Source: Leptospira mtsangambouensis (GTDB taxonomy: Bacteria; Spirochaetota; Leptospiria; Leptospirales; Leptospiraceae). From it: DNA of 64,000 nt. Of the stretch, positions 29,042-40,564 are shown one piece after another. The notes under the pieces were generated by a model. That model was given only the letters and a program-made list of their open reading frames with translations. It made no database searches and was not told the origin of the DNA. Position 1 is the stretch's first letter, and each line of letters opens with the position of its first letter. The translations under genes were made by a program, and so were the position numbers. Location: positions 1,280,001-1,344,000 of the forward strand of contig NZ_RQHK01000002.1 in assembly GCF_004770475.1 (NCBI RefSeq). Reading direction: 5' to 3'.

Positions 29042-30298
29042 TTATATGTTCCTTTGTTTGAGAGACTGGTATAATAAAAATAGAGCTGTATTACTTGCGT
29101 TTTCCCGAATCCCTTCCCTATTTCCAGGAAAGATATAGGAATGAGTTTGAACAGAACCATCTGGTGTTTTTAAACCAATCCATACAGTTCCCACAGGTTT
29201 TGTATCGGTTCCACCATCGGGTCCTGCGATGCCGGTAATGGAGATACAATAGTCTGCTTTCGTTTTTTCAAAGATTCCATTCGCCATAGAACTTGCAGTT
29301 TCCATACTCACTGCTCCAAACTGGCTCAAAATTTCATGGGACACACCAAGTAGAGATTCTTTCATTTCATTGGAGTAAGTCAAAAAACCACCCAAAAAAT
29401 AAGAACTAGAACCTGGCAAATCGGTCAATTTTTTTCCAAGGAGCCCACCAGTACAACTCTCTCCCACGGCGATTGTCAGTTGTTTGGAAATTAGTTCTTC
29501 ATGAACAAAGGAAAAAACATCGTCTGAAATAATTTTTGGATATTGTTTTTCTAACTCATTAACAATTCTTTCTAATCTTTCGGAATCATTCGACTGGAAG
29601 ATACATTTGATATACCCTCTGTTAGCAGTTACTCCCCATTCCACATCTGAAAACAAATTTTCTCTATTCTTTTCTACAAAATCTTTTTGGTAGAGGGATT
29701 CACCAATGTTCCATAACCACTTTGTTTTTTGGACTAAGTTCTCTCGAGGGTATAATCTTTTTAGTTCCGGTGTAAGCCTTCTTGTGAACATTTCCTTCAT
29801 TTCAGAAGGAACCCCGGGCATACATACTAAGTAAGAATTTGCACCAATGGGTTCTACAAACCCGACTGCAATTCCAACATTATTGTCTAAAATTTTACAA
29901 TCTTCGGGAACATGAGTTTGGCGAAGAACGGTAGGAAGGATATCACTATATTGTTTTCCTCTAGATTCATATACACGCGTTAAACGAATCTTTGCTTTTT
30001 CCACTGAATATGATTTTTTTCCACTTAACTTCAAAACAGTTTCTAAAGTGTAATCATCCTCCGTTGGTCCAAGTCCCCCTGTCATTAAAGCAAGTACTGG
30101 TTTTGTTTTTGTTAGTTCTTTTAAGTTTTGCAGTTCCGATAAAATGAGTTCGGGGTTATCTGGTAGTGCGATAAACTTTTTTACCTTCCAACCCAGTTCA
30201 AACAACTGGTTTGCCATCCAACTAGAATTTGTATCTAAACTTCGGCCGGCAGTAATCTCAGATCCCGTTGCAATAATGACAATATAGGGTGATTCCAT
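29042..30298 (-). CDS. cinA: CinA-family nucleotide deamidase/pyrophosphatase
   Basis: 418 aa, two-domain. N-terminal molybdopterin-binding-like domain with IATGSEITAGRSLDTN and MTGGLGPTEDDYT; C-terminal CinA domain with VGESCTGGLLGKKLTDLPGS and SITGIAGPDGGT, the nicotinamide mononucleotide deamidase signature. It salvages pyridine nucleotides and may have ADP-ribose pyrophosphatase activity. In some species it is coregulated with competence; nothing in the window supports that here. It lies 6 nt downstream of argS. Confidence 0.95.
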   Translation of the reverse strand: MESPYIVIIATGSEITAGRSLDTNSSWMANQLFELGWKVKKFIALPDNPELILSELQNLKELTKTKPVLALMTGGLGPTEDDYTLETVLKLSGKKSYSVEKAKIRLTRVYESRGKQYSDILPTVLRQTHVPEDCKILDNNVGIAVGFVEPIGANSYLVCMPGVPSEMKEMFTRRLTPELKRLYPRENLVQKTKWLWNIGESLYQKDFVEKNRENLFSDVEWGVTANRGYIKCIFQSNDSERLERIVNELEKQYPKIISDDVFSFVHEELISKQLTIAVGESCTGGLLGKKLTDLPGSSSYFLGGFLTYSNEMKESLLGVSHEILSQFGAVSMETASSMANGIFEKTKADYCISITGIAGPDGGTDTKPVGTVWIGLKTPDGSVQTHSYIFPGNREGIRENASNTALFLLYQSLKQRNI

Positions 30299-30304
30299 CT
30301 TTTG

Positions 30305-32086
30305 TTACTGTTCAGTATCTTCTTTTGACATCTTTTCAGGTGCAGAAATACCAAGAAGTTTTAATCCACTTTCTAAAGCAAACTTCGTGTAAAGCACGAG
30401 TGCAAGAAGGGTATCTCTTTCGTTTCCAGTTTTGTCTTTGATTCTATTATCTTTTTGCGAATAAAACTTTGTAAAAGATTTACTCAAAGATTGTAAATAG
30501 TTAGTAAGTCTGTGGGGTTCAAAACTTGTAGCAGTGTCAAATACTTCTTCTTGTAATCTTGCCACCCAAAAAAGAAGACGAGTTCGTTCCTCTTGTTTTA
30601 AAAACTCATCTGATATTCCCGATTGTAGAAGTTTAAGATCCATTGGCACTTGTAATTCACGAAAAATGGAACAAATCCTTGCATGAGCGTATTGAATATA
30701 AAACACAGGGTTTTTATCAGATTCGTCTTTTGCTAAATCCAAATCAAAATCAAGGGGAGCATCCGAACTTCTCATTAAAAAGAAATAACGTCCTACATCC
30801 CTACCTTGTTTTCCTAAATAAGATAAAAGATCGCGCATGGTTTGGAAAATTCCCAAACGTTTGCTCATTTTTACTTTTTCTTTGTTTTCGATTAAGTTTA
30901 CTTGTTGGGCGATGAGAACTCGGAAACTCTCATCTGCTTTCCCAAAGGATTTCACCGCACCTTTCAAACGAGCGATGTATCCATAATGGTCCGGACCCCA
31001 AATATCAATCAATGTATCAAACCCTCGTGTGAATTTATTAAAATGATAAGCAATGTCTGCCATCAAGTAAGTTGGTCTTCCATCTTCCCTTCTGATCACA
31101 CGGTCCTTATCATCTCCATAAAGAGTAGAAAGGAAATGAAGTTTTCCATCAATCGTAGTTACATCTTCTTTTTTTAAGATAGTAGGAACTTTTTCCACAT
31201 CCCCCGCTTCATGAAGGCTACGTTCACTAAAGAACAAATCAAAGTTCACACCAAAGAGAGCTAAGTCTTCTTTTTGGCGGCTCAAATTGTATTCTACCGC
31301 ATAACGAGAAAGGAAATCAATCACCTCATCCCATTTTTCTGAAGATACAGAATCAAAAATAAATTTTGTCCTCGATGCATCTTCTAAACATTGGATGGCA
31401 ATGTCTTTGATGTATTCGCCACGGTAACTTTCTTTGGGAAGAATTCTTTTTTTAACAAGATCGATGACCGAATCCTGAGATTCTTCTTCTTGGAATTGAA
31501 TTGGTTCTCCCTTGGATTCAAATATTCGCAGTAAAACCGCAACACCAAGTAAATACACCTGATTCCCATAATCATTCACATAGAACTCTCGTTTGACGGT
31601 ATGACCAAGGCTTGTTAGTAAATTTGCCAAGGCATCTCCATACGCAGCTGACCTTGCAGAAACAATATTCATAGGGCCAGTTGGATTGGCAGAAACAAAT
31701 TCAAGTAAGATCTTTTCTTTTTTAGGAGTCTCTGCAAATACCACGGAAGGAAACATGACAGATTTTACATATTCATTCAAAAACTTTGTTTGGATTCGAA
31801 AATTAATAAAACCCGGTGGGGAAAAACTAACAAACTCAAAAAAAGATTGGTTTTGAATCTCCGCTAAAACCGCTTCCGCAATATCTTTGGGATTTTTGTT
31901 TAAAATGTTTTTGTTTTCTAAAGCAAAGGGAGAAGAATAATCTCCGAACTTTTCTTCTCTTGAATATTCAATACGAATTTTTAAGTTTTCCTTAACGGAA
32001 CTAAGCTTATTTTTTTCTAAGTAGATATCGACTGCTTTCTCTAATTCAGAAAGCACAAGTTGTTTTAATAATTGATTCACATTCAT
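30305..32086 (-). CDS. argS: Arginyl-tRNA synthetase
   Basis: 593 aa, typical. The class I catalytic domain begins at SANPTGP; KMSKS-type VKMSKRLGIF is intact; an anticodon-binding helical domain ends the protein. The HIGH signature is not recognisable: residues 140-143 are N-I-V-S (context GPMNIVSARSAAYGD). Downstream sequence (FYVNDYGNQ, DIWGPDHYGYIARLKGA, YAHARICSI) is standard, so it should still charge tRNA-Arg. It lies in the 14-gene minus run between the 84-aa gene and cinA. Confidence 0.95.
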   Translation of the reverse strand: MNVNQLLKQLVLSELEKAVDIYLEKNKLSSVKENLKIRIEYSREEKFGDYSSPFALENKNILNKNPKDIAEAVLAEIQNQSFFEFVSFSPPGFINFRIQTKFLNEYVKSVMFPSVVFAETPKKEKILLEFVSANPTGPMNIVSARSAAYGDALANLLTSLGHTVKREFYVNDYGNQVYLLGVAVLLRIFESKGEPIQFQEEESQDSVIDLVKKRILPKESYRGEYIKDIAIQCLEDASRTKFIFDSVSSEKWDEVIDFLSRYAVEYNLSRQKEDLALFGVNFDLFFSERSLHEAGDVEKVPTILKKEDVTTIDGKLHFLSTLYGDDKDRVIRREDGRPTYLMADIAYHFNKFTRGFDTLIDIWGPDHYGYIARLKGAVKSFGKADESFRVLIAQQVNLIENKEKVKMSKRLGIFQTMRDLLSYLGKQGRDVGRYFFLMRSSDAPLDFDLDLAKDESDKNPVFYIQYAHARICSIFRELQVPMDLKLLQSGISDEFLKQEERTRLLFWVARLQEEVFDTATSFEPHRLTNYLQSLSKSFTKFYSQKDNRIKDKTGNERDTLLALVLYTKFALESGLKLLGISAPEKMSKEDTEQ

Positions 32087-32088
32087 TT

Positions 32089-32343
32089 CTAAAATTTAAT
32101 TTCCATTTTTAATTTGTCAGAATTTTGCCAGAGCTCAAAACTTTTGGCTTTGAATCTGGAAACAAAATGAGGGATACTTTCCTTTTCTTCCCGTAGTGTT
32201 GCCATAAAAGGTTCGGATTGTTCTTTTGCTAAATTGTTCTTTTTATCTTTCCTGAAGTTTTCTCCTTTGAGGAGGAGTTGGAACAAAGCAAAAAAAACGG
32301 ACAGGGTCATACAGAGTAAAACAGTCTTTGTAATCGAATTCAT
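32089..32343 (-). CDS. Small single-TM protein
   Basis: 84 aa. One TM near the N-terminus (VLLCMTLSVFFALFQLLLKG), then a charged, helical tail. Overlaps the recO stop by 4 nt (ATGA) and lies 2 nt before argS, so it is firmly within the operon. No family recognised; it could be a small inner-membrane protein with a cytosolic or periplasmic tail. Confidence 0.7.
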   Translation of the reverse strand: MNSITKTVLLCMTLSVFFALFQLLLKGENFRKDKKNNLAKEQSEPFMATLREEKESIPHFVSRFKAKSFELWQNSDKLKMEIKF

Positions 32344-33089
32344 AAATACCCTATTGACTTGTAAAACTCGAAGTAGGATTTTAATTCCTTTCCGAAAAGA
32401 GACCGGAGAAATTGATTTAAAATTAAATCCCCATCTCGGTATTCCGTTTCTTTTGGAAAAATTCCTAGTACATTCGAAAATTTCTTTGATAACATAGTAT
32501 GAAATAGTTTCAAAACAGGCAAATGATCTTTAGGGATAGGGTGGCAATCTGAACATAAAAATTCACGTTCTGCGACCGCAAAATAGGCTGCTGGTTTGGT
32601 AAGAACCTCTTCCCCACAAGTATGGCAATAGAATTCAGTAGGGAAATGGCCCATATGGGAAAGGGCTCGTAGTTTAAAAAAAGGAAGGATTTGTTTTTGA
32701 AATCCTTGTTCATTCGAAGTCTCTAAACTACCTGAAAGAAGTTGGAAAAGGAAAGGATGGTTCTCCCCTTCTGGGTAAATGAGCGAAGTAAGCTCTGTTA
32801 CATATAAAACAAAAAGTGTACCTAAATAATCCGATTTCAATTCATCGTAACGTTTTACCAGATGAATTTCTTTGATGGATTTCCAATCTTTTTCTGCCTG
32901 ATCATAATAATCAAGTTCCACAAGAGAACCAAGCTCCGTTGTAATGATGGCACGTCTTTTGGATTTACGAATTCCTTTGCTAAGGAAATTCATTCTACTT
33001 TGTGATTCACCTGCTAAACTAATGAGCCTGTCGCTATCTCCAATATCTCGACTCTGGATGACAATCCCTCTTTCTTTGCGAATGGCCAT
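32340..33089 (-). CDS. recO: DNA repair protein RecO
   Basis: 249 aa. N-terminal OB-fold (ERGIVIQSRDIGDSDRLISL), a helical middle, and a zinc finger (CHTCGEEV, then CSDCHPI). It loads RecA onto SSB-coated DNA together with RecR. In the run after ybeY: the ybeY stop (33090) abuts this start (33089). The pairing ybeY-recO is common in bacteria. Ssb is encoded further upstream in the same run, matching the known RecO-SSB interaction. Confidence 0.93.
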   Translation of the reverse strand: MAIRKERGIVIQSRDIGDSDRLISLAGESQSRMNFLSKGIRKSKRRAIITTELGSLVELDYYDQAEKDWKSIKEIHLVKRYDELKSDYLGTLFVLYVTELTSLIYPEGENHPFLFQLLSGSLETSNEQGFQKQILPFFKLRALSHMGHFPTEFYCHTCGEEVLTKPAAYFAVAEREFLCSDCHPIPKDHLPVLKLFHTMLSKKFSNVLGIFPKETEYRDGDLILNQFLRSLFGKELKSYFEFYKSIGYL

Positions 33090-33557
33090 TTAACGTTCAA
33101 ACACCAATTCCAAACATTCGTCTTCTTTGGCACGCATTCGGATGGCATCTTCTTCACCTGTTTCATGATCATAACCAAACAAATGTAAGATTCCATGTAC
33201 GAGAAGGCGGTAAAATTCATCGATAATTGAATGACCAATTTCTTTTGCCTGTCTGCGACAAGTATCCATTGAAATCACAACTTCACCTAAAATCTGAAAA
33301 GGAATGGGTGGAGATTCTGAATAAAGAGGAAAGGACAAAACATCTGTTGTTTTGTTTAGTCCCCTTCTTTCTAAATTAATTTCTTTCATCACTGGGTCAT
33401 CTACAAGTAAAATCTCTAGTTCTAAAGCTTGTAAAAAACTTGGACTTAAATGTTTTAAAATCAATTCGCAATTTTCTAAAACAAGATCCGATTGAATTTC
33501 TGTATTCGACTCACATTGGTCATTCCAATGGGTCAAAACTGATAAAGAAGAATTCAT
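33090..33557 (-). CDS. ybeY: Endoribonuclease YbeY (rRNA maturation)
   Basis: 155 aa. The zinc-binding signature with H121, H125 and H131 ([11 protein letters not shown]) is intact, preceded by VLSFPLY and LGEVVIS typical of the family. Matures the 3' end of 16S rRNA and works in ribosome quality control. Start overlaps the pgpH stop by 4 nt. PhoH (YbeZ-like), the HD protein and YbeY occur together in many bacteria, as here. Confidence 0.96.
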   Translation of the reverse strand: MNSSLSVLTHWNDQCESNTEIQSDLVLENCELILKHLSPSFLQALELEILLVDDPVMKEINLERRGLNKTTDVLSFPLYSESPPIPFQILGEVVISMDTCRRQAKEIGHSIIDEFYRLLVHGILHLFGYDHETGEEDAIRMRAKEDECLELVFER

Positions 33558-35920
33558 TTTTTAGATTTTTTAGAACCGGCAGATTCCAAAGCTTTTGTAT
33601 CTTCCGGTTTGGGGTATTTTGGTCTTTGGTGCAAACTAGAAAGTAATACTTCCTTAAAACTAGATTTTATCACCTCTAAATCACCAATGGTCAAACCGCT
33701 TTCATCCAATTGGTTTTCGGCAAGTTTTGAATTTACAATTTTACGAATGAGTTCATCTAAACTTTCAGGTGATACCTCGTCGAGCGAACGTGAGGCAGCT
33801 TCCAAAGAATCAGCAATCATCACAATGGCGGTTTCTTTACTTTGAGGTTTGGGTCCTGGGTATTGAAAATCTTTTTTATTGATATTTTTTCTAGCAGAGG
33901 GAGAGATTTCCTGCAATGCCTTGTGGTAAAAAAATGCCATAGTGGACGTGCCGTGGTGTTCCGGGATAAAACTTATAATTTCTCTCGGAAGCCTTGCTTT
34001 TTTTGCCATCTCAATCCCATCTAACACGTGATCGATGACTGTTTTTGCTGCCAATGCAGGATTGTTTTTATCAATATGTTCTGGTTTTGGGATCAAATGT
34101 TGGTTTTCCACAAAAAAACCAGCATTGGGGATCTTTCCAATATCATGAAAATAAACACCCACACGCACAAGAAGGCGGTCCAAATTTAAATTTTGCGCAG
34201 CTCGTTCAGACAAAGCTGCCACCATAAATGTATGTGTATAGGTGGAAGGGGCTTTGGTTAATAACTGTTGCAACAATGGATGGCCCGTATCGGCCAGTTC
34301 AATCAGTTTAAAACGTGTTGGAATATTAAAAACATATTCATACATTGGAAGTAAAAACTGAACTGCCGTTGCACTGGCAAACCCATTCACAAAACACATA
34401 ACTGTGATGCGAAAGAGATTGGAATTTGTTAGGTCGCGGAAAAAACCGGCTCCGGTCGTTACATAAAACTCCCTTCCATCAAACAAATAACCGGCAGTCG
34501 TCACAAGAATTTGGACAAAGGTAAGTAAAAACCCGGCTTTCAAAAAATCGATCCGTTTGAGAAGTCTCCTTCCATAAATAGAACTCATGACAGCTACAGT
34601 AAAGGCCAACATAAACGATGTCGGATTGTATCTTGAGGCAAAAAATACAGCAAAGGCCAGAAAAAAACCAATGGCAATAGAGAGTTGTTCGTCATAAACA
34701 AACCCAAGAAGCAAACAAAGCATACCCACCGGTACAAACATTCCAAAATAGTAAACTCCCGACAAATCACTGTCAGTTGCATAAAAAACTTTTGAAAGTA
34801 GATAAATAGACGCAATCACAATCCAAAGTGTAAAGAAGATGATCAGATTACTCGAAAGATCATTCAATCGGTTCGGGCGGTAACGAATCAAATAAAACCC
34901 AACAATCACAATTAATACACATTGAGTTAAAAATATAGATACTATCGATGCTAAGTTTGCCCGAGTGGCATAACGGTTCATCATATCCAATTTGATTTTT
35001 ACTTCTGGAGTGATCACATCTCCTGAACGCACAATTACTTCATTGGCTTGGATGCGACTTTTTTGAATTGGGATGGCATTGGTGGCCCGCATCCGCGCAT
35101 TTTCCGTTTCTTCCGGATTGTAGTTACAGGCTGGATAAGAATATACATAATAAAGTCCAATCCGAGACACTGCTTTGAGTAGAGAATCAGAAACATTTGG
35201 CAATTTTTCAGAAGCTAACTTTGATAATACGGAAGCAACAGGTCCTTCTTTATAAATCTGAGACCTTGGGATTACCAAATTTCCATCAATGATGGATGTT
35301 TGGTCTTGGGTTCCAATATTACGAATTTTAGCTCCCGCTTTGTCCAAATCTTTCGAAAAAGGGAGGTCTTCTTTCACGATACAATACTTAGAAAAAATTA
35401 AGTTGGTATATTGTTGGAGAAAACTTTTTAACTTATCTTTTCTCGGATAATCTAGGATGGCTTGGATTTCTTCATTGGTCCTGTTTCTCCATCTAGGAAT
35501 TCGATCTTTGACTGAACCAGGTGTTGCTTTTCCTTCTGCAAGAATCGCACGAAGGAGTTCCACATCTTCAGAAAGATTGGTGTCAATGCCTGTCACCAAA
35601 ATTCCGAAATCTTTATCAAACGCATAAGGGACACTTGCTGCTGCTTTCTGTTTTTCTAGGTTTGTTTTTTCAGTGTCTTCGTAAGAAAATTCTTTGACCG
35701 ACTGAATTGTTTCTGGAGCAATTTTTCCTTCTGAAAACATTCCATCAGGATCCGTATTGACACTTGTTTGTCCAAAAAAAGGAATCGAAAGTACATAGGT
35801 CACAAACAACAAAGTCAGAAAAACAAGGATGATTTGAATGTTTCGAACTACAGAAACTGGCCTCACTCTCGTGAGAAAGTCTGTTACCTGAGTCATGGAA
35901 GAATCTAAAATGGCTTTCAT
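33554..35920 (-). CDS. 7TM-HD phosphodiesterase (PgpH-like, c-di-AMP hydrolase family)
   Basis: 788 aa. TM1 at about 28-48, a large extracytoplasmic 7TMR-HDED-type domain (about 50-320), a cluster of further TMs (about 325-520), then a cytosolic HD domain with [13 protein letters not shown] and FHDIGKIPN (near 590) plus PEHHGT. The layout matches PgpH, which hydrolyses cyclic di-AMP to pApA. The tail is lysine-rich. The start could be M1 or MTQVTDF (residue 9). It overlaps phoH upstream and ybeY downstream by 4 nt each. Specificity for c-di-AMP is by family, not shown here. Confidence 0.92.
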   Translation of the reverse strand: MKAILDSSMTQVTDFLTRVRPVSVVRNIQIILVFLTLLFVTYVLSIPFFGQTSVNTDPDGMFSEGKIAPETIQSVKEFSYEDTEKTNLEKQKAAASVPYAFDKDFGILVTGIDTNLSEDVELLRAILAEGKATPGSVKDRIPRWRNRTNEEIQAILDYPRKDKLKSFLQQYTNLIFSKYCIVKEDLPFSKDLDKAGAKIRNIGTQDQTSIIDGNLVIPRSQIYKEGPVASVLSKLASEKLPNVSDSLLKAVSRIGLYYVYSYPACNYNPEETENARMRATNAIPIQKSRIQANEVIVRSGDVITPEVKIKLDMMNRYATRANLASIVSIFLTQCVLIVIVGFYLIRYRPNRLNDLSSNLIIFFTLWIVIASIYLLSKVFYATDSDLSGVYYFGMFVPVGMLCLLLGFVYDEQLSIAIGFFLAFAVFFASRYNPTSFMLAFTVAVMSSIYGRRLLKRIDFLKAGFLLTFVQILVTTAGYLFDGREFYVTTGAGFFRDLTNSNLFRITVMCFVNGFASATAVQFLLPMYEYVFNIPTRFKLIELADTGHPLLQQLLTKAPSTYTHTFMVAALSERAAQNLNLDRLLVRVGVYFHDIGKIPNAGFFVENQHLIPKPEHIDKNNPALAAKTVIDHVLDGIEMAKKARLPREIISFIPEHHGTSTMAFFYHKALQEISPSARKNINKKDFQYPGPKPQSKETAIVMIADSLEAASRSLDEVSPESLDELIRKIVNSKLAENQLDESGLTIGDLEVIKSSFKEVLLSSLHQRPKYPKPEDTKALESAGSKKSKK

Positions 35921-36924
35921 GGTTTTTTCGAAAAGAGACTTTCGTTTTCTTCAAAACGTCTTACTATAGATTCGACGATCGGGTGACGTGTGATGTCTTC
36001 TCTTCCAAAGAAAATTGTTTCGATCCCATTTAGATTTCGTAAGGTATACACAGTTTTTTCAAGGCCAGAACGTCCGTGAGCTAAATCAATTTGTGTGGCA
36101 TCCCCAGAGATTGCCATTTTTGAATTTTTTCCAAATCGTGTGAGAAACATTTTTAACTGAGGTAGTGTACAGTTCTGTGCTTCATCCAAAATGATAAAGG
36201 AATGAGAAAGTGTCCGACCTCTCATAAAGGCAATGGGAGCAATTTCAATTTTACCCACTTGTAAGTATTCGCTCGTTTTTTCAAAACCAATACATTCGTG
36301 TAACGCATCATAGATGGGACGAAGGTATGGGTTTACTTTTTGTGTTAAGTCACCCGGTAAAAAACCTAAGTTTTCACCTGCTTCCACAGCAGGCCTTGTG
36401 AGGATAAGCCGGTCCACTTCTCCCGTTTGCATCATTCGGCATGCTGACGCAATGGATAAAAAAGTTTTTCCAGTTCCGGCTGGACCCATAGCAATGGTGA
36501 TATAGTTTTTATGAAGGCTATCGACAAAACTTTCCTGATTTTTCGTTCGAGGAAAGATGGGTTTTCCTTTAAAGGTGACAAAGATTTTGTCTCTAGGCGT
36601 CCAAGTTTCCCCTTCCTTTTGGAAGTCAGAGGAACCAGGAGTGGGCCAACCACCACTGGAATCTTTTACCTTACCCACCAAGTAATCAATATCAAAAAAT
36701 GAATAATCGGCTTTGTCTGGTCTACGTTTGAAATTTTCTTCCACTTTATGGAAAGTATCCAAGGCCACTTGGACCTGGTCCTCGTTTCCTTGGATGATAA
36801 GAGATTTTCCTCTGGGGATGAGTTTTACATTGAGGCGACTTTCCCATAACGGTAGTTTGCTGTCTCCAATCCCACATACCGTTTGGTAGAGGGATTCTTC
36901 CTGAAATGTAAAACTTTCATCCAT
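35917..36924 (-). CDS. phoH: PhoH-like ATPase
   Basis: 335 aa. An N-terminal KH-like/PhoH region ([21 protein letters not shown]) is followed by a P-loop ATPase with [12 protein letters not shown] (Walker A), [28 protein letters not shown] (Walker B) and GDATQIDL. It is the YbeZ type, an RNA helicase-like partner of YbeY. aspS ends one base upstream of its start region and the HD protein overlaps its end. Confidence 0.94.
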   Translation of the reverse strand: MDESFTFQEESLYQTVCGIGDSKLPLWESRLNVKLIPRGKSLIIQGNEDQVQVALDTFHKVEENFKRRPDKADYSFFDIDYLVGKVKDSSGGWPTPGSSDFQKEGETWTPRDKIFVTFKGKPIFPRTKNQESFVDSLHKNYITIAMGPAGTGKTFLSIASACRMMQTGEVDRLILTRPAVEAGENLGFLPGDLTQKVNPYLRPIYDALHECIGFEKTSEYLQVGKIEIAPIAFMRGRTLSHSFIILDEAQNCTLPQLKMFLTRFGKNSKMAISGDATQIDLAHGRSGLEKTVYTLRNLNGIETIFFGREDITRHPIVESIVRRFEENESLFSKKP

Positions 36925-36925
36925 A

Positions 36926-38731
36926 TTAAATAGTGACTACCCTGAGTTTTAATTCTTCTAGTTGTTTAGCCTCAACAGGACCTGGTGCTTCACTCATCAT
37001 ACAAGTTCCTTTTTGAGTTTTTGGGAAGGCAATGACATCACGAATGGAAGTTCCCCCAGTGAGTAACATCATAATCCGATCCACTCCAAAGGCAATCCCC
37101 CCATGAGGTGGTGCGCCGAAAGAAAGTGCATCCAGTAAAAATCCAAATTTAGACTTAGCATCTTCTTCCCCAATTCCTATGGCTTCCAAAACTAAACTTT
37201 GGATTTCTGAGTTGTGGATCCGGATGGAACCACCACCAATTTCAGTGCCATTGAGAACTAGATCATAAGCTTTAGCACCAATGGAAGAAAGGTCAACTTC
37301 TTTCCCAGCCTTCCAATCTCTTAGTTTATCAAAGTCTTCTTCTTTTGGAGAAGTGAAAGGATGGTGGAGGAAGGTCCAAGTTTTTGTGGTTTCATCCAGT
37401 TCAAACATAGGAAAGTCCACAACCCAATGGAAACTATAAGGAACCTTAGGTGGATCATATTTTTCAGATAATTTCAAACGTAGGGCACCAAGAGAGGCAT
37501 TCACAATCTTCGAGGAGTCGGCACCAAAAAATACCATATCCCCTTCTTTGGATCCAACCGCTTTGGCAATGGCAGCGAGAGCTTCTGGTGTGAAACGTTT
37601 GGTGATGGTAGACTCAAGTCCATTGGCACCGTGTTTCATATACGCAAGGCCTTTGGCTCGGAAGTCGCGTGATAACCAAGAAGTTAAGTCTTCAATTTCT
37701 TTACGAGAAATCACAGACCCACCCGGAACACAGATGGCTTTCACCACCCCACCACCAGAAACAGCGGCACTAAAAACTTGGAAGTCCGCATCTTTGACAA
37801 TTTCGGATACATTGACTAGTTTCATTCCAAACCGAATGTCTGGTTTGTCCGAACCATACTCTTCCATCGCCACATGATACGGCATGGTGGCAAAAGGTGC
37901 ATTCACTTCTAATTGAAACACTTTCTTAAGAGCAAAAGCCCACATAGCTTCAATTTCAGAACGAATGTCTTCTTCTGTTACAAAAGAAAACTCCATATCC
38001 AACTGAGTGAATTCCGGTTGTCTGTCCGCACGTAAATCTTCATCTCGAAAACATTTTACGATCTGGAAGTACCGTTCCATTCCCCCAATCATCAGGATCT
38101 GTTTGAAAAGTTGTGGTGACTGCGGGAGAGCATAAAACTCACCGGCATTCAAACGAGAAGGAACAAGGAAATCACGTGCTCCTTCTGGTGTGGATTTATT
38201 TAAAATAGGAGTTTCAATTTCTAAAAAGGATTTACTATCCAAATACTCACGGAGAGCAAATGTTAGTTTGTGGCGTAATACCAATCGGTCCCTAAGTTCT
38301 TCACGGCGCATATCGAGATAACGATACTTTAACCGAATCTCTTCTCCGGATGGATCAAACTCATCTAAAGTAAACGGAGGTGTTTTGGATGTATTTAAAA
38401 TTTCTACTGATTCTGCGATCAGTTCGTATTTACCGGTTTCCATCTTTGGGTTTACGGATTCTGCATCGCGAAGGGAAAGTTTACCTTTGACAGCAATCAC
38501 AAACTCGGAACGAATTTTTTCTACTTTGGAAAAGTCATCTCCCAAAATTTCTTTACGGGCTACAATTTGCAAAATTCCCGAACGATCACGAAGATCGATA
38601 AAGATCACTCCTCCTTGGTCGCGGTAACGAAAAGCCCAACCGGAAAGGAATAAAGTTTTACCAACAGAGGCATCAGAGACACTTGTTGCGCTAATTCTAT
38701 TTTTGTATTCGGAACTGACCCACTGATTCAA
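36926..38731 (-). CDS. aspS: Aspartyl-tRNA synthetase
   Basis: 601 aa, bacterial-type length with GAD insertion (about 290-420). OB-fold anticodon domain at the N-terminus ([24 protein letters not shown]), class II motif 2 ([22 protein letters not shown]) and motif 3 ([16 protein letters not shown]). The large insertion is the eubacterial form, which often charges tRNA-Asp only, or tRNA-Asn too if AsnRS is missing; that cannot be judged here. Follows dnaB by 12 nt. Confidence 0.97.
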   Translation of the reverse strand: MNQWVSSEYKNRISATSVSDASVGKTLFLSGWAFRYRDQGGVIFIDLRDRSGILQIVARKEILGDDFSKVEKIRSEFVIAVKGKLSLRDAESVNPKMETGKYELIAESVEILNTSKTPPFTLDEFDPSGEEIRLKYRYLDMRREELRDRLVLRHKLTFALREYLDSKSFLEIETPILNKSTPEGARDFLVPSRLNAGEFYALPQSPQLFKQILMIGGMERYFQIVKCFRDEDLRADRQPEFTQLDMEFSFVTEEDIRSEIEAMWAFALKKVFQLEVNAPFATMPYHVAMEEYGSDKPDIRFGMKLVNVSEIVKDADFQVFSAAVSGGGVVKAICVPGGSVISRKEIEDLTSWLSRDFRAKGLAYMKHGANGLESTITKRFTPEALAAIAKAVGSKEGDMVFFGADSSKIVNASLGALRLKLSEKYDPPKVPYSFHWVVDFPMFELDETTKTWTFLHHPFTSPKEEDFDKLRDWKAGKEVDLSSIGAKAYDLVLNGTEIGGGSIRIHNSEIQSLVLEAIGIGEEDAKSKFGFLLDALSFGAPPHGGIAFGVDRIMMLLTGGTSIRDVIAFPKTQKGTCMMSEAPGPVEAKQLEELKLRVVTI

Positions 38732-38743
38732 TGGAAAACCTCT

Positions 38744-40087
38744 TTATAATGGAACGTTGTCGAAACGGCTGATTTTCGGATTGAACATCAATGGAAAATC
38801 GGCCGTAGCACCCGCTCTGTTTTTGGCGATAATGATTTCAGCCATTCCCCTTTTGTTTGGGTCAAGCTCTTCGGGAGGTTTCACCATTTCTTCCCGATAT
38901 ATAAAACATACAATGTCCGCATCCTGCTCAATGGCACCTGACTCCCGTAAGTCGGATAATTGTGGCCTTTGGTCTTTGGAGCGGTTTTCAATGGAACGGT
39001 TCATCTGCGATAAAGCAATGATAGGACATCCCACTTCCCTTGCCATTTGTTTGAGACCCCTGGAAATATTGGCAACCTCTTGTTGCCTTCCCCCCATGGC
39101 GGCTTTGGGATCACTCATTAACTGTAAATAATCCACAATCACAAGACCCACTTCTTCTGTGGTACGAAGCTGGCGTAGCCTTGCCGAAAATTCTTGGATG
39201 GTCAAATACCCAGAATCATCAATGTAAAGACTAGCCGAAGTGATATTCCCAATACTATCTTTGAGTTGGGTCATCTGTGCGGAAGTGAGAGTCCCAGCTT
39301 TTAAGGCATAGGAATCAATTCTTGCATCCGCACTAATGAGTTTGAGGAGTAATTCGATCCGGCTCATCTCGAGAGAAAAAATAACAACTGTTTTGCGCTC
39401 TTTCAAAGCTGCATTGGCTGCGATATTCAAAGCAAAAGTAGTTTTCCCGTTTCCTGGACGAGCTGCAAGGATCATAAGTTCATGTGACTTAAGACCTGTG
39501 GTTGCCATATCAAGGCCCGTAAAATGGGTTTTTAATCCATTGATTCCACCCGTTCCATTTTGGCTGGCTGCGACTACATTTTTAATGTAATCGATGAGGG
39601 CATTGGCATCATCTTTTACTTTTCGTAAACCTTTGGATCTCTCTTGGCGAGAGATGTCCATTAGCGACTGTTCTACGAGACTGAATACAGAATCGTTTTC
39701 ACCAGGTTCAATTTTAACTTTGTCAATGGCTTGGTTTAATGCTTCGACATACTTACGTCTGTCCGAAACACGTTTCACACGCCGCACATAGTATTCTAAT
39801 GGTTGGAAAGGAACAGTATCTTTGTAAAGAGAAGTGATGTATTCCAAGTCGCGAGATTCATCTTTAAAAAGACGTTTCTCTCGCATTTGGTTTGTGACCG
39901 TTACAAGGTCGATATTGATCCCTTCATTGATCAGATCGGTAACGGCTTCAAAGACTCGCCTGTGGCTGTCCATATAGAAGTCGTCCGGGCTTAGACCTAA
40001 GTCTTCCTGCCCGGCTACCCCTCTCATGAGTAGGTAACCGATTAAATTCTTCTCAGACTCTATCTCCTGAAGGGGGTTAGAATTCAT
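38744..40087 (-). CDS. dnaB: Replicative DNA helicase DnaB
   Basis: 447 aa. N-terminal helical domain ([12 protein letters not shown]), then RecA-like ATPase with [15 protein letters not shown] (Walker A), [19 protein letters not shown] (Walker B), the [24 protein letters not shown] motif and the terminal arginine-finger area. Unwinds DNA at the fork as a hexamer. The order rpsF-ssb-rpsR-rplI-dnaB is conserved in many bacteria. It lies 21 nt after rplI. Confidence 0.97.
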   Translation of the reverse strand: MNSNPLQEIESEKNLIGYLLMRGVAGQEDLGLSPDDFYMDSHRRVFEAVTDLINEGINIDLVTVTNQMREKRLFKDESRDLEYITSLYKDTVPFQPLEYYVRRVKRVSDRRKYVEALNQAIDKVKIEPGENDSVFSLVEQSLMDISRQERSKGLRKVKDDANALIDYIKNVVAASQNGTGGINGLKTHFTGLDMATTGLKSHELMILAARPGNGKTTFALNIAANAALKERKTVVIFSLEMSRIELLLKLISADARIDSYALKAGTLTSAQMTQLKDSIGNITSASLYIDDSGYLTIQEFSARLRQLRTTEEVGLVIVDYLQLMSDPKAAMGGRQQEVANISRGLKQMAREVGCPIIALSQMNRSIENRSKDQRPQLSDLRESGAIEQDADIVCFIYREEMVKPPEELDPNKRGMAEIIIAKNRAGATADFPLMFNPKISRFDNVPL

Positions 40088-40108
40088 CGAAAAAGCTTTA
40101 GTGTAAGA

Positions 40109-40555
40109 CTATGCTTGGCCGACGACTTTAACTACGATTTGAGGTACAACACCTTCAGCCAAACGAACTTTGATTTTGAATTCGCCTACTGATTTAATTG
40201 GCTCACCTAAATCTAACTTACGTTTGTCGAGTTCTACTCCAGTGTTTTTAATTGCAATTGCAATGTCGTTCGCTGTAACAGAACCAAAAAGTTTGTCGTT
40301 TTCGCCCACTTTCACTTTTACTTCGTATGTTTTACCATCAATCGAAGAAGAAAGTTCTTTCATCACTTTTACGCGTTTGTCACGTTTCAGTTCTGCAAGT
40401 CTCTTTTGGTGGAGTGCCGCTTTTGTGTTTCCATCATTTGCACGGACAGCAAATCTTCTAGGGATGAGGAAGTTACGTGCATAACCATCAGCAACTTCTT
40501 TCACATCACCAGCATCACCAAGATTTAATACGTCTTTTTGTAATACAACTTTCAT
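40109..40555 (-). CDS. rplI: Ribosomal protein bL9
   Basis: 148 aa. N-terminal MKVVLQKDVLNLGDAGDVKEV and GYARNFLIPR signature, a long connecting helix, and the C-terminal domain ending in APQIVVKV-like sequence. Standard large-subunit protein. Fourth gene of the rpsF operon; spacing from rpsR is 9 nt with a GGAG-type site. Confidence 0.97.
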   Translation of the reverse strand: MKVVLQKDVLNLGDAGDVKEVADGYARNFLIPRRFAVRANDGNTKAALHQKRLAELKRDKRVKVMKELSSSIDGKTYEVKVKVGENDKLFGSVTANDIAIAIKNTGVELDKRKLDLGEPIKSVGEFKIKVRLAEGVVPQIVVKVVGQA

Positions 40556-40564
40556 CCGTTACTC

